From NCBI GenBank assembly GCA_963677165.2, contig CAXXSX010000001.1:434001-498000 (forward strand): a stretch of 64,000 nt of DNA, written 5' to 3'. Under the pieces are notes generated by a model, which made no database searches, was not told where the DNA came from, and worked only from the letters and a program-made list of their open reading frames with translations. Shown one piece after another: positions 1 to 9,006 of this stretch. The translations under genes and the position numbers were made by a program. Each line of letters begins with the position of its first letter. The first letter of the stretch is position 1. This stretch comes from JAFGXT01 sp963677165. GTDB lineage: Bacteria > Verrucomicrobiota > Lentisphaeria > Victivallales > SZUA-371.

Positions 1-1
1 T

Positions 2-1807
2 TCTCAGGAGAAAAAGCTGGTTTATGATGATATTGATGTTGTCATGCGCGTTAATCAGGATTTTTCTATAGATGTCGAGGAAAAACAACGGGTAACCCTG
101 ACTGGAGACTGGAACTGGCTGGCACGATACTATTCCCTGAAGGACTGTAGTGATATTCAGATTTTGTCCGTATCACAAGATAATCAGCAATATGTAAATG
201 GCAATATTGATCGAAAAGGGCATTATAGCAGCAAAAAAGAAAATAAAGCAGATGTAGCGGTCAAATGGCGCAGTAGAGATATAAACGATCCGCCGTATTT
301 CAATTATACGACTACTTTTACGATCCGTTACAGGATCAAAGGGGCAATCAGTTCCTTGGGAGAAAAATATATCCTTGATTGGAAGCCATTATTTTTCAGT
401 GCTCATACCATTCGTCAGGCCAATGTTACCGTAATACTTTCTGAGAAGCCGAATCGTTTGTTAACTTTGTTGATTACTGATGAAAAGGATTCTCGTGGAA
501 TGATTTTAGATGATGGAAAAACGATTCAATATACAAAAAATCAGCCATCGGATAACCAGTTCAGGATTGTCGTTAAGGCGTATAATGGAGGCTGGGCCGA
601 TTTACAATGCATTTATGATCGATTTTGCGGCTGGTGGATTCCGATTATTCTTGGAGTTCTTTTGGTTGGATTCTTCTCTGGTATTACTCTTGGGCGATTG
701 TTTGGACAGATTGGTTCTTCCGAGGAATATCAGGATATTACCGACTTGCCTCCTGGGGTTGTGGGGGTGATTGCTGACTGCAGTTTTGACTTGCATGATC
801 TTGGGGCCACCATTATTGATTTTGCTCGTCGCGGAATTATCTCGATAACAACGATGCAGACAGATACAATGGAATATGAATTGAAGCTTCTGGTGGACAC
901 CGAATCCATTGAGTTGATGAAATTTGAGTTGACAATACTGAAGGATTTGTTTCCAAGAAGAAAGGTAGGAGAAAAGCACACGATTGTATCCGTTCGCAAT
1001 TCATTCTTTTATTCCATGTCAAAAATAAAATCTGTACTATGGGAAGAACTTGAAAGTCTTAATATATTTTATAATTCCTTGCCGCAGATGAAGCTGGTTG
1101 CGCAGGTTGTAGGAGGGGGATTGATTGTTTGTGGAACTGGACTGTGTATGATGAACAGTTTCTATTTTGGTATTGCGCTTGGTTTTATCATCTTCGCGTT
1201 ACTATTTGTTTGGAGTTATTGGAAAAAAGCCCGATATAATGGAGAGGAATTAGGGAGTGTGTTGTTCGTTTGTTTCTGGGTATTGATCATTCCCGGACTA
1301 TTTTTATGGGGCGGGGCTTATGCTGTGACGCTTAACTATCTGTTTGAAGCCGGTGTGGCATTCGCGATGTTTGGTTGTTTTATTTTTCATTCCGGAAGGC
1401 TGCTGGTGAGGAGAAGTTCCAAAGGTTATGCGCTTGCAAAATTATGTCGCCGTTTTATTCATAATCCCGAAAGTGCCGTTGATTCTGAACAAGTTGAACA
1501 ACTTGAAGATATTCTGCCGTGGCTGATTGCGTTAAAGGATATCAAGGGAATGAAAATGTTTTACGACTGTCTTGATGTGAGACAGCTTTCGTATATTGGT
1601 TCAAAAGATGGCAGCGACATTTTTATCGTTAGTAAATTTAATGGTGTTGAACCTGCGGCCGGGAAGGACTTGCATTTTTATTCTTCTCAAGGTGGATATA
1701 AGCACTTTAACGGCAGCTATCATAATACCTTTTATGCTTCTGGGCGTGCGGCGGGGAAAAATGGAGGATTTCGTGTGAAAGGAGCGCCTTGCAGTCGTGA
1801 GCTTTGA
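2..1807 (+). CDS. DUF2207-family membrane protein, copy 1 (5' end outside window)
   Basis: The frame is open from base 2 (S-Q-E-K-K-L), matching the residues just after the signal peptide of the next gene, so the true start lies before the window. The protein aligns along its length with that neighbour: an N-terminal extracytoplasmic beta-rich region, a membrane segment near window codons 200-220 (WWIPIILGVLLVGFF), a cytoplasmic part with the conserved stretch DLPPGVVGVIADC, two hydrophobic segments, and a conserved RRSSKGYALAKLCRRFIH block. This is the DUF2207 (YciQ-like) layout, whose biochemical role is unknown. Unlike copy 2 it lacks the glycine-rich tail and ends in an unrelated basic stretch (FRVKGAPCSREL), perhaps through loss or decay of the 3' end. 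Family assignment is fairly secure; function is not. Confidence 0.75.
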   Translation, partial: SQEKKLVYDDIDVVMRVNQDFSIDVEEKQRVTLTGDWNWLARYYSLKDCSDIQILSVSQDNQQYVNGNIDRKGHYSSKKENKADVAVKWRSRDINDPPYFNYTTTFTIRYRIKGAISSLGEKYILDWKPLFFSAHTIRQANVTVILSEKPNRLLTLLITDEKDSRGMILDDGKTIQYTKNQPSDNQFRIVVKAYNGGWADLQCIYDRFCGWWIPIILGVLLVGFFSGITLGRLFGQIGSSEEYQDITDLPPGVVGVIADCSFDLHDLGATIIDFARRGIISITTMQTDTMEYELKLLVDTESIELMKFELTILKDLFPRRKVGEKHTIVSVRNSFFYSMSKIKSVLWEELESLNIFYNSLPQMKLVAQVVGGGLIVCGTGLCMMNSFYFGIALGFIIFALLFVWSYWKKARYNGEELGSVLFVCFWVLIIPGLFLWGGAYAVTLNYLFEAGVAFAMFGCFIFHSGRLLVRRSSKGYALAKLCRRFIHNPESAVDSEQVEQLEDILPWLIALKDIKGMKMFYDCLDVRQLSYIGSKDGSDIFIVSKFNGVEPAAGKDLHFYSSQGGYKHFNGSYHNTFYASGRAAGKNGGFRVKGAPCSREL

Positions 1808-1863
1808 AAATTTTTTCGGTTTATATTAATTTAATGGTGTAGTTCAATATGGGGTGAATTCAG

Positions 1864-3762
1864 GTGAGACTATTACTTTTTCTACTTTTATTTTCAGGCA
1901 TTATACTGCCTGCGGCTTATTCTCAGGAGAAAAAGCTGTATTATAATGAAATTAATGTCGTTATGCGTATCAATAAGGATTTTTCTATAGATGTTGAGGA
2001 AAAACAGAATGTAAACTTTTCGGGGCCATGGAATGGGCTGATTCGAACTTATTCTTTAAAAGGCTGTGATGATATTGAAGTTTTATCCGTGTCAGAGGGA
2101 AATAATAAGTATGTTTTCGGCAGTGCTGACAGTAGAGGATATTATGATTGTGTAAAGGTAAAAGATACCGAGGTGACATTAAAATGGCGAAGTCGTGATA
2201 AGAGTGATCCACCATATTGCGATTATAACACCACATTTACAATTTGCTACAGAATAAAAGGTGCCATTAAACATTTTGGGGAAAACTATTCTTTTGACTG
2301 GAATCCGCTCCTTGCCAGTAGATATCCTATTTTGCGCGGATATGTTACAGTATTACTTCCGGGCCATTCCAATGAGTTATCGGTGTCACTGATTACGGAC
2401 AGCAATGGGGCGAAATGGAAGGTTTCCGATGATGGCAAAACGGTGACTTTTAGTGCCGTTCCTTTATTTAACCAATTTAGAATTGTCATTGAAAATTATA
2501 ATGGAGCACTGGCTGGATTATACGGCATTTACAAGGAAGGGCACGGATGGTGGATTCTGATAATTCTCGTTTTGTGGGTTGTTGGTTTTAGTTTATTCGT
2601 CATGTTTGGACGCTTGGCTTGTCTGTGTAACAATAAAAGTGATTTTTACGATATAACAGAATTACCTCCTGGCGTAATAGGGGTTATTGCAGATTGTCGT
2701 TTTGATTTGCATGACCTTGGCGCAACTGTTGTTGATTTTGCCCGGCGAGGCATAATTTCTATTTCAACCATTCATCATGAATCTACCGAATACGAATTGG
2801 AACTTCTAATTAATCCGAAGTCCGTAGAGTTGATGAATTTTGAACTTGAAATATTGAGAGACTTGTTTCCCAAGTTGGATATTGGAGAAAAGCATATTAT
2901 TCTTTCTGTCAACTGTTCGTTTGAACGGTCTATGAAAAAAATTAAACGGGTATTGTGGAACGATCTGAAAATGCTTCAGGTTTTCCGCAATTCATTATTT
3001 GACGCCAGGCTGACTGCTTGGATTGTCGGAGGCGTTGCTTTGCTGGCTGGCATAGGAATTTGTTCTTTCAATTCTTTGCTTTTTGGTATTTCTCTTTGTC
3101 TTTTTACCATTGTTTTTCTTTTTGCTTTTAAGTGTTGTGTAGAGTCATTTCGCAGCGGTGATCAATGGCATCTGACGATATTGGCGTGCTTTGGGTTGTT
3201 AATAATTCCAGGTCTGTTTTTATGGGGGGCTTGTGACAGAGTCGCTTTTAATATGTCTTGTGAGATTGGCGTGGGATTAGTGATCTCCGGTAGTTTAATA
3301 TTTTATTCCGGTCGTTTTCTAATAAGAAGAAGCGCGAAAGGTTATGCTCTTGCCGCTTTATGCCGTCGCTTTATTCATGATCCAGGAATTGCAATTGATT
3401 CGGAACATGTTGAAAAACTTGAAGATATTCTACCATGGATGATTGCGTTGAAAGAGCTCAGGGGAATGCGGATGCTTTATGATAATCTTGATGTGAAGAA
3501 AATCTCTTACATCAGCTCAAAGGATCACAACAGCGATATTTTCAGTATTGATCATTTTAACGGAGTTGAAAACGCCGGTGAAGACGCTATGGCGCTTTAC
3601 TCTTCGCCCAATAGCAATAATACACACATCGGAAACCGTAGTTATCAAGCTTTTTATGGAACCGGACATTCTAGCGGCGGCTTTAGTGGAGGAGGAGGTT
3701 TCAGTGGAGGCGGCTCTGGCGGCGGTGGAGGTGGAGGTGGCGGCACCGGCGGCGGATGGTAA
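1864..3762 (+). CDS. DUF2207-family membrane protein, copy 2
   Basis: A 632-residue tandem paralogue of the preceding gene, 56 bp downstream. It starts at GTG 1864 behind a GGGGTGA ribosome site. Residues 1-20 are a signal peptide (MRLLLFLLLFSGIILPAAYS); the DUF2207 extracytoplasmic region follows to about 220, then a transmembrane helix (WWILIILVLWVVGFSLFVMF), a cytoplasmic region, two further hydrophobic segments around 375-470, and a C-terminal tail that is almost pure glycine and serine. Such Gly-rich tails are common at the C-terminus of DUF2207 and TPM-domain proteins of the envelope. The paralogues probably share an operon. Exact function is unknown; an envelope role is inferred from topology. 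Confidence 0.8.
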   Translation: MRLLLFLLLFSGIILPAAYSQEKKLYYNEINVVMRINKDFSIDVEEKQNVNFSGPWNGLIRTYSLKGCDDIEVLSVSEGNNKYVFGSADSRGYYDCVKVKDTEVTLKWRSRDKSDPPYCDYNTTFTICYRIKGAIKHFGENYSFDWNPLLASRYPILRGYVTVLLPGHSNELSVSLITDSNGAKWKVSDDGKTVTFSAVPLFNQFRIVIENYNGALAGLYGIYKEGHGWWILIILVLWVVGFSLFVMFGRLACLCNNKSDFYDITELPPGVIGVIADCRFDLHDLGATVVDFARRGIISISTIHHESTEYELELLINPKSVELMNFELEILRDLFPKLDIGEKHIILSVNCSFERSMKKIKRVLWNDLKMLQVFRNSLFDARLTAWIVGGVALLAGIGICSFNSLLFGISLCLFTIVFLFAFKCCVESFRSGDQWHLTILACFGLLIIPGLFLWGACDRVAFNMSCEIGVGLVISGSLIFYSGRFLIRRSAKGYALAALCRRFIHDPGIAIDSEHVEKLEDILPWMIALKELRGMRMLYDNLDVKKISYISSKDHNSDIFSIDHFNGVENAGEDAMALYSSPNSNNTHIGNRSYQAFYGTGHSSGGFSGGGGFSGGGSGGGGGGGGGTGGGW

Positions 3763-3778
3763 TTGATTTCACCGGGAA

Positions 3779-5872
3779 TCAATCTTCTGCTTTTTCGGCA
3801 ACCCTGAATGCTTCAAGCTGTTTTTGCAGATTGTTGGATGCTTTGTTCAATTGTTTAATGACATCGTTAAAGGCGCTGACAGCTTCCGAAGAATTTTCTG
3901 AACATTCATTCAGCTGAGTCATTGATTCGTTGATTTGCTGAGCCGCATAGGCCTGCTGCTTCATTCCTTCGGTAACGATATTGAATTTATCCGGAAGATT
4001 CTGGACCTCCGTGATGATTCCTTCAATCTGGGTACTGATTTTCTGTGATTCTGTAATGCTTTTCTTTACGTCCTCAGAGAACTTTTCCATACTCATTACG
4101 CCGGTGCTTACCGAAGACTGCATCTCCTTCACCATCCGGGTGATTTCCAGTGCCGCGACCGCGGTCTGGTCGGCCAGACGTCGGATTTCCCGGGCGACAA
4201 CCGCAAATCCTTTTCCGTATTCTCCGGCCTTTTCCGCTTCGATAGAGGCATTGAGCGACAGTAGGTTGGTTTGTTCCGATACCTTTGTGATGGTTGATAC
4301 AACTTTGCTGATATTGGCGGTTTTTTCGTTAATATCTTCCAGTTTCGAGGATATTGAAATTGTCGCGGAGCCAATTTGCTCCATTGAGTTTTCCATTTTA
4401 GTCAGACCGTCACTGCCTGTTTCTGCCAAATTGGCTGTCTTTTCTGATGCAGCCGCAACTTCGTTCATTGTAGAAGCCAACTGTTGTGACGTCGCGGATA
4501 TTTCTTTTGTTGAACTGGCACTTTCATTGGTTGCCGCGCGAAGTTCGTTTACAGTTACTTCCTGTTCGCGAGATGAGGCCATAATATTGTTTGAGGTTGA
4601 AACCAGACCAACACTCGCGCGTTTTACTTCTCCAACCAGTGAATTCAGGGTATTTACCATAGTGGTCATTTCAGTCATAAGAATAACAGCTTCATCACCA
4701 GTGCTTTTTATTTCGTTTCCGGAAAGAGAATCCATTGCGGCTTCAAGATTGCCGGACGCGATCATGCTGGCAATTTTTAACGATTTTTTCAATGGTCTTA
4801 CAATCGTTCCGGAGAAAATAAGTCCAAGCAGGAATGAAATGGCAGTCAAAATGCAACCGAGAGCAATAAAAAGATATATTGATAGCGATAGTTCTTCAGC
4901 CATTTTGTTAATGTGCAGTATAGATTCAGTACCTTGTTTTTCATTTCGTATAACCAGTGAATTAATTCTTTTTTCCAGTTCTTCCCCAAGGAGATCCAGG
5001 TGTTTACGCATTCTCTCAAACATTTTGGTACCGACTTTTGTCAGCATTTGTCTTTTGGTGGTTGAGTGTTTGAGTTCTTCCTGAGCCTGTACTGTTTGTA
5101 AAATTATTTTAGAGATTTTTAGTACATCCTGCTTCTGTTTCAGGACTAGATTTGAGCAATGAGGAGAGAGGGCTGCTGCCTGATCTCCGATGTTTATGGC
5201 GGATTTAAATCTTTTCTCTACTGCAGCCTTCATGCCATCTACATTGGACTGTCTGATTATAAAAAATATTTCATTCATGCTCGATTTCGCTGACTTAAGA
5301 ATGTTCATTGCTTCTCGCTCATTATACTTTTTCATCTGGGTAATAATGTCATTAGTCTTCTGGCGGAGAAGGTCGAACTGTCTGTCAGCTTCAAGGATAT
5401 CGGAGTATACACGTTGTCTTTTCTTGAAGATGTCTATATTTAATTTTACTATCGCATGTGAAGTCATTTTCCATACGGAATATTCATTCTTGAATTGTGC
5501 AAGTAAATTCTTTTCCATTTTGGTTGAAATGGATTTTATCCTATTCATGCGTTCATTGACTTGCTCAATGTTTTCTTTGTTGGATCTACTATTTTTTTCC
5601 AGGTCGGCTAAGCTTTGGGTTATTGATGACTTTAATTCTGCTTGACGAGCTTGGTAGGCATCCCGGTCAGCATTTAGTAACAGTATGATATCCAGATTAA
5701 GAGTGTTCATCATTGGCATGCTTTTGTTCAGCATGGGGCTGAATGTTTTTGACGTTGCGGTACGCAGATCAGAAGAAATGCTGTTTAAAAGATAAGAGCT
5801 GAATATGACAAAAGCCGCAAGGCCGAGAATCGGAAGCGCCAGCAATAATACAATTTTTTTTCGAATCGACAT
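3779..5872 (-). CDS. Methyl-accepting chemotaxis protein
   Basis: A 697-residue chemoreceptor. TM1 is near residues 7-29, a helical periplasmic sensor spans 30-330, TM2 lies at 331-353, a HAMP region follows (from VRPLKKSLKIASMIASGN), and the rest is a long coiled-coil signalling domain. The hairpin tip reads EQTNLLSLNASIEAEKAGEYGKGFAVVAREIRRLADQT (two adjoining segments), the conserved CheA/CheW contact region. The EAEKAGEYG and REIRRLADQTAVA variants resemble WspA-type receptors more than canonical chemotaxis receptors, so output to a Wsp-like surface-sensing pathway is possible. The sensor carries the motif NADRDAYQA (67-75), shared twice with the receptor at 40964. There is no C-terminal CheR-docking pentapeptide. 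It is convergent with the DUF2207 pair. Confidence 0.93.
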   Translation of the reverse strand: MSIRKKIVLLLALPILGLAAFVIFSSYLLNSISSDLRTATSKTFSPMLNKSMPMMNTLNLDIILLLNADRDAYQARQAELKSSITQSLADLEKNSRSNKENIEQVNERMNRIKSISTKMEKNLLAQFKNEYSVWKMTSHAIVKLNIDIFKKRQRVYSDILEADRQFDLLRQKTNDIITQMKKYNEREAMNILKSAKSSMNEIFFIIRQSNVDGMKAAVEKRFKSAINIGDQAAALSPHCSNLVLKQKQDVLKISKIILQTVQAQEELKHSTTKRQMLTKVGTKMFERMRKHLDLLGEELEKRINSLVIRNEKQGTESILHINKMAEELSLSIYLFIALGCILTAISFLLGLIFSGTIVRPLKKSLKIASMIASGNLEAAMDSLSGNEIKSTGDEAVILMTEMTTMVNTLNSLVGEVKRASVGLVSTSNNIMASSREQEVTVNELRAATNESASSTKEISATSQQLASTMNEVAAASEKTANLAETGSDGLTKMENSMEQIGSATISISSKLEDINEKTANISKVVSTITKVSEQTNLLSLNASIEAEKAGEYGKGFAVVAREIRRLADQTAVAALEITRMVKEMQSSVSTGVMSMEKFSEDVKKSITESQKISTQIEGIITEVQNLPDKFNIVTEGMKQQAYAAQQINESMTQLNECSENSSEAVSAFNDVIKQLNKASNNLQKQLEAFRVAEKAED

Positions 5873-5899
5873 AATTCCCCTGAAAAGTTATTTGTATAC

Positions 5900-5928
5900 A
5901 TATTAATGGAAAAAGAAATAAAAGTCAA
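5900..5928 (-). promoter_or_regulatory. Sigma-70-type promoter of the chemoreceptor gene
   Basis: On the minus strand, TTGACT (5928-5923) and TAATAT (5905-5900) are separated by exactly 17 bases, about 30 bp before the start codon at 5872. No sigma-28 pattern is visible here, unlike the other chemoreceptor in this window. Confidence 0.5.
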
Positions 5929-5956
5929 TACCATTGCTGCTTTGGGCAGAAAATAA

Positions 5957-5990
5957 AAACAGCACTGCAGTAATTAGCAGTGCTGTTTGG
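5957..5990 (-). terminator. Rho-independent terminator after cooS
   Basis: A perfect 12-bp stem (AAACAGCACTGC at 5957-5968 pairing with GCAGTGCTGTTT at 5977-5988) with an 8-base loop lies just beyond the cooS stop at 6011. Read on the minus strand it is followed by TTTTATTTTC. Confidence 0.85.
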
Positions 5991-6010
5991 TGGAAAATTT
6001 TAGGCTTGTA

Positions 6011-7915
6011 TTAGCGGCAGCAGAGCATTTCGTCTTTTTCTGTTATGCCGAGTGCGACTCGTTTCTGGTCTATTGCATCTTGAAGCTGATCTGCGGCTTT
6101 TGCGGGATCGCTTTCAACGATTACTCGTCCTCCTGTAATGGAAGTCATGTCCTCTGTCAGTACTTTGGTTACCAACTCTGAGCCCAGGATTGCTGGAGGC
6201 TGGCTTAAATGCAGCGTCAATCCAAGCGACAAGCCAAAACAGCCGTCAGCCAGAGCCTGCTCTTCCAGCCATTGAGGCGCGGAAATTACAACTGGTAGGT
6301 CCGGGATATCTACATTAAGTGCCTGAGCCAGTGCAGATGCAACCATTTCTATACGGCCGATCGCCAGGCATGGTCCAAAGTTTAAAACTGGCGGAATTCC
6401 CAGCTGTTCACAAACTGCTTTTAGGCCCGGTCCGGCCCATTCCGAGGCGGAGGGTGAGCAGAAGCCGCAGTTAGCAAGTCCACCGGTCGTGCAACCGGCT
6501 GACAGTACCAGAATATCACGCTCAATTAGTTTGCGTGTGAGAGCGGCGGTTGTTACATCATGACCTCCCGCAGCCAGGTTGGAACAACCTAGAATTCCAG
6601 CAATGCCTTTTATTGTTCCATTCTTAAGCAATTCAATAAGTGGCTCAAGGGAATTGCCAAGAAGTTTTACTAATGATTTTTCACTTACTCCAGTGATAAC
6701 GTCGTTATAACCGTGTTCCGGAATATCTATAATTACGTCTTCACGACGCTTAAGGTATTGTTCCGCAGCCATCAGACACAAGGTTTCAGCCAGTTGTAGT
6801 TCCTGTCCATGAATATCGGGCAAAAGCTCTGCGGTTGTCTGTTTGCTGACATCATCAAGACAGACCAGTTTGGTCTTGTATCTTTCTGCAATCGGTTCAA
6901 TTCCCGCAAATGTACAGTTGAACTCACTGATAACCATATCGATGGCTCCTGTGCTCAGCAGAACTTCCTGTGTAAAATTATTGCCGACCTGGCCAGCGAA
7001 CACTTCTGAGGAAGCGGTTGCCGCGCGCAACTGCATATCCTGACCAACACAGGTCAATCCTACCAGTTTAATGCCTTTTGCACCGACTTTTTGACCAATT
7101 TCCTGACCTTGGGGTGTTTCCAGCAGTGATATTAAGCCGGCGAATACAGAGTGGCTGTGTCCGGATACCGCAATATTAATATAATCGGGGGACACAACGG
7201 AGAAGCCGGTAGAGGCTGTTCTGATTTCGGGTTCGCCCATAATAATATCGTTCATCAGGTTGGTCATGGCCAGTCCGTACAGTCCAGTGGATATTCCGAG
7301 AGTCAGAGCATTGAGTAGCTGATTGATGGGGTCTGTATTCAGATTAGTGCTGGTTTTTACGATTGCGTCGAATATTTCTGATTTAGCTCCGCCGGGGATG
7401 ATTTCCAGTTCTTTCCATTTTTGTATACGAGCGGATGGTGCCAGTTTTTCAATTAGGTGCATTTTTTCATGGCGTGGAAGGTAGAGGTCTTTTAGTACTG
7501 CATCGGCAATCTTACCGGCTTTGTCCATTACTGAATTTCCGGTGATTCCCAGTGTTTTTGCGAGTTCATCTACAGATTTTTGCGAACGTAAAGGCAGTGG
7601 TGATTTCCCTTCCGAAATTGATTTCAGGCGTCTTGCTGTGGCTTCGGCTACATGGATGTAGCAGCCGGATCCTGCGGCAACGGAGCGCAGAAAATTTCTC
7701 GCAACAATTGAGTCGGCGGTTGCTCCGCACACACCACGTGGTGATTTTGGGGTGATTCTGCAAGGGCCGTTTGAACATAATTTACAGCATGTTCCATTTG
7801 TTCCAAAGCTGCATTTTGCTGATTGGTCCACCATTCGGTTGAATGCGGTTGATATGTCATCACGTTTGTCAAGGTAACACGAAAGGCATTGGTCCGCTGT
7901 ACTGCATTTGTTCAT
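6011..7915 (-). CDS. cooS: Anaerobic carbon-monoxide dehydrogenase catalytic subunit
   Basis: A 634-residue Ni-Fe CO dehydrogenase that interconverts CO and CO2 in the cytoplasm. Cys35 and Cys43 fit the intersubunit D-cluster; Cys44, Cys47, Cys52 and Cys63 fit the B-cluster (CCKLCSNGPC followed by GVCG). The C-cluster ligands are all visible as the His in SGHSHSVFAG and the cysteines in GLTCVGQD, EFNCTFAG, LGCSNLAAGG, SAGCTTGGLANCG and NFGPCLAIGR. Start ATG 7915 has an AAGGA ribosome site. No acetyl-CoA synthase, CooF ferredoxin, CooC or Ech-type hydrogenase gene is nearby, so the physiological partner is unclear. It follows an AraC regulator on the same strand, 130 bp downstream, and a strong terminator follows it. 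Family call is firm; pathway is open. Confidence 0.95.
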   Translation of the reverse strand: MNKCSTADQCLSCYLDKRDDISTAFNRMVDQSAKCSFGTNGTCCKLCSNGPCRITPKSPRGVCGATADSIVARNFLRSVAAGSGCYIHVAEATARRLKSISEGKSPLPLRSQKSVDELAKTLGITGNSVMDKAGKIADAVLKDLYLPRHEKMHLIEKLAPSARIQKWKELEIIPGGAKSEIFDAIVKTSTNLNTDPINQLLNALTLGISTGLYGLAMTNLMNDIIMGEPEIRTASTGFSVVSPDYINIAVSGHSHSVFAGLISLLETPQGQEIGQKVGAKGIKLVGLTCVGQDMQLRAATASSEVFAGQVGNNFTQEVLLSTGAIDMVISEFNCTFAGIEPIAERYKTKLVCLDDVSKQTTAELLPDIHGQELQLAETLCLMAAEQYLKRREDVIIDIPEHGYNDVITGVSEKSLVKLLGNSLEPLIELLKNGTIKGIAGILGCSNLAAGGHDVTTAALTRKLIERDILVLSAGCTTGGLANCGFCSPSASEWAGPGLKAVCEQLGIPPVLNFGPCLAIGRIEMVASALAQALNVDIPDLPVVISAPQWLEEQALADGCFGLSLGLTLHLSQPPAILGSELVTKVLTEDMTSITGGRVIVESDPAKAADQLQDAIDQKRVALGITEKDEMLCCR

Positions 7916-7989
7916 TTTGTAATTCCTTTATGTTTTTTAATGATTCTAAAATAGTGTCATTATTGAATAATAATATTCTAAGTGTTTTT

Positions 7990-8012
7990 AATGATATTAA
8001 AAAGGTATCATT
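7990..8012. promoter_or_regulatory. Candidate operator between araC-type gene and cooS
   Basis: The inverted repeat AATGATA (7990-7996) / TATCATT (8006-8012), with a 9-base spacer, sits in the AT-rich 130-bp gap upstream of cooS. It could be a regulator site for cooS. Only the symmetry is seen; the binding protein is inferred. Confidence 0.3.
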
Positions 8013-8045
8013 TAAAAATAGAAATACAAATTATTTTTTTGAAAA

Positions 8046-8873
8046 TTATTTTTTGTTACGGAATTCTGTCGGTGTCAGGTTGAAATGACGTTTGAAAATC
8101 TTCATCAGATATTTTTCTGAATTGAAGCCGGATAACGCGGCAATTTCTGTTATGGACTTGGAGGTTTGCAGTAATAATTTATGAGCGGTTTTTAAGCGAT
8201 GGCTGATAATATAGTCAATTGGAGTCTGGTTTAATTTTGAGGTGAATTTCCGGTAAAGAGTTACACGGCTTACTTCAAGCCTCTCACATAACTCGTTGAC
8301 GTTGATCCCGGCTGGGTTACGAGATGAATCAATAAGGGCCAGCGCGTCTTCCAGTAAATGATCGGAGGGGGGAGATGGAGCTTCTGCTCCGCATAAGCAG
8401 GGGATTTCAAACAAGTCGGATAGTATTTTGTACTGTCCGCCTGTCGGTTTTTCTTTCATTGTCTGCCAGATGCGATCGAATCGTTTAATAATTTCTTCCG
8501 GATTTACTGGACGATTTACCGGACCGTTTTTGTTCAGACCGAGCGAGTTCACATAAGCAGCCTGGTCTGCTCCCTGGAGATGAAAATAGTAGAATTCCCA
8601 TGGAGTGTCGGGATCGTCATGGTAACAGATTTCCTGACTGGGCCATAACGTAAACATATCACCGCGCGCAACGTCATATCTTTCTCCTCTCGCTTCTACT
8701 GAACCATTACCCGATATGATAATATGCGGACAGAAATAATTCGGGAAAGAATGGTAATAAGAATAACCTCGGCTTTCCAGTTTTCCCGCAAGTGGAACCC
8801 ACAAACTACATCCCGCTGGAGGTGTCGCCATATTCCAGTAGTGGTTGATGTTAATGTCAGATTCTTGTATCAA
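8046..8873 (-). CDS. AraC-family transcriptional regulator
   Basis: 275 residues: an N-terminal cupin-like ligand-binding region (about 15-165, containing GSVEARGERYDVARGDMF) and a C-terminal AraC double helix-turn-helix (about 175-275) ending IAALSGFNSEKYLMKIFKRHF-NLTPTEFR, the typical second HTH. It lies between cooS, on its own strand, and the divergent glycyl-radical enzyme gene, so it most likely controls one or both in response to a sugar or fermentation substrate. No convincing ribosome site precedes ATG 8873; an internal ATG at residue 15 (MATPPAG) is an alternative start. Confidence 0.9.
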   Translation of the reverse strand: MIQESDININHYWNMATPPAGCSLWVPLAGKLESRGYSYYHSFPNYFCPHIIISGNGSVEARGERYDVARGDMFTLWPSQEICYHDDPDTPWEFYYFHLQGADQAAYVNSLGLNKNGPVNRPVNPEEIIKRFDRIWQTMKEKPTGGQYKILSDLFEIPCLCGAEAPSPPSDHLLEDALALIDSSRNPAGINVNELCERLEVSRVTLYRKFTSKLNQTPIDYIISHRLKTAHKLLLQTSKSITEIAALSGFNSEKYLMKIFKRHFNLTPTEFRNKK

Positions 8874-9006
8874 AAGTATACCATTTGTGAAACATTAATT
8901 GCCGAGTTGTATATTGATTTATGTAGTAAATATAGCGATAGTTATTTATAAAACAAATTATAATAAAAGTAAAAATGTAAAATTTATTAACTTATTGAGG
9001 TGGGCA

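Noticed and set aside
3981..5084. 367-codon plus-strand frame
   Set aside because: Entirely antisense to the chemoreceptor gene; composition is a mirror of its coiled coil and it has no family features.
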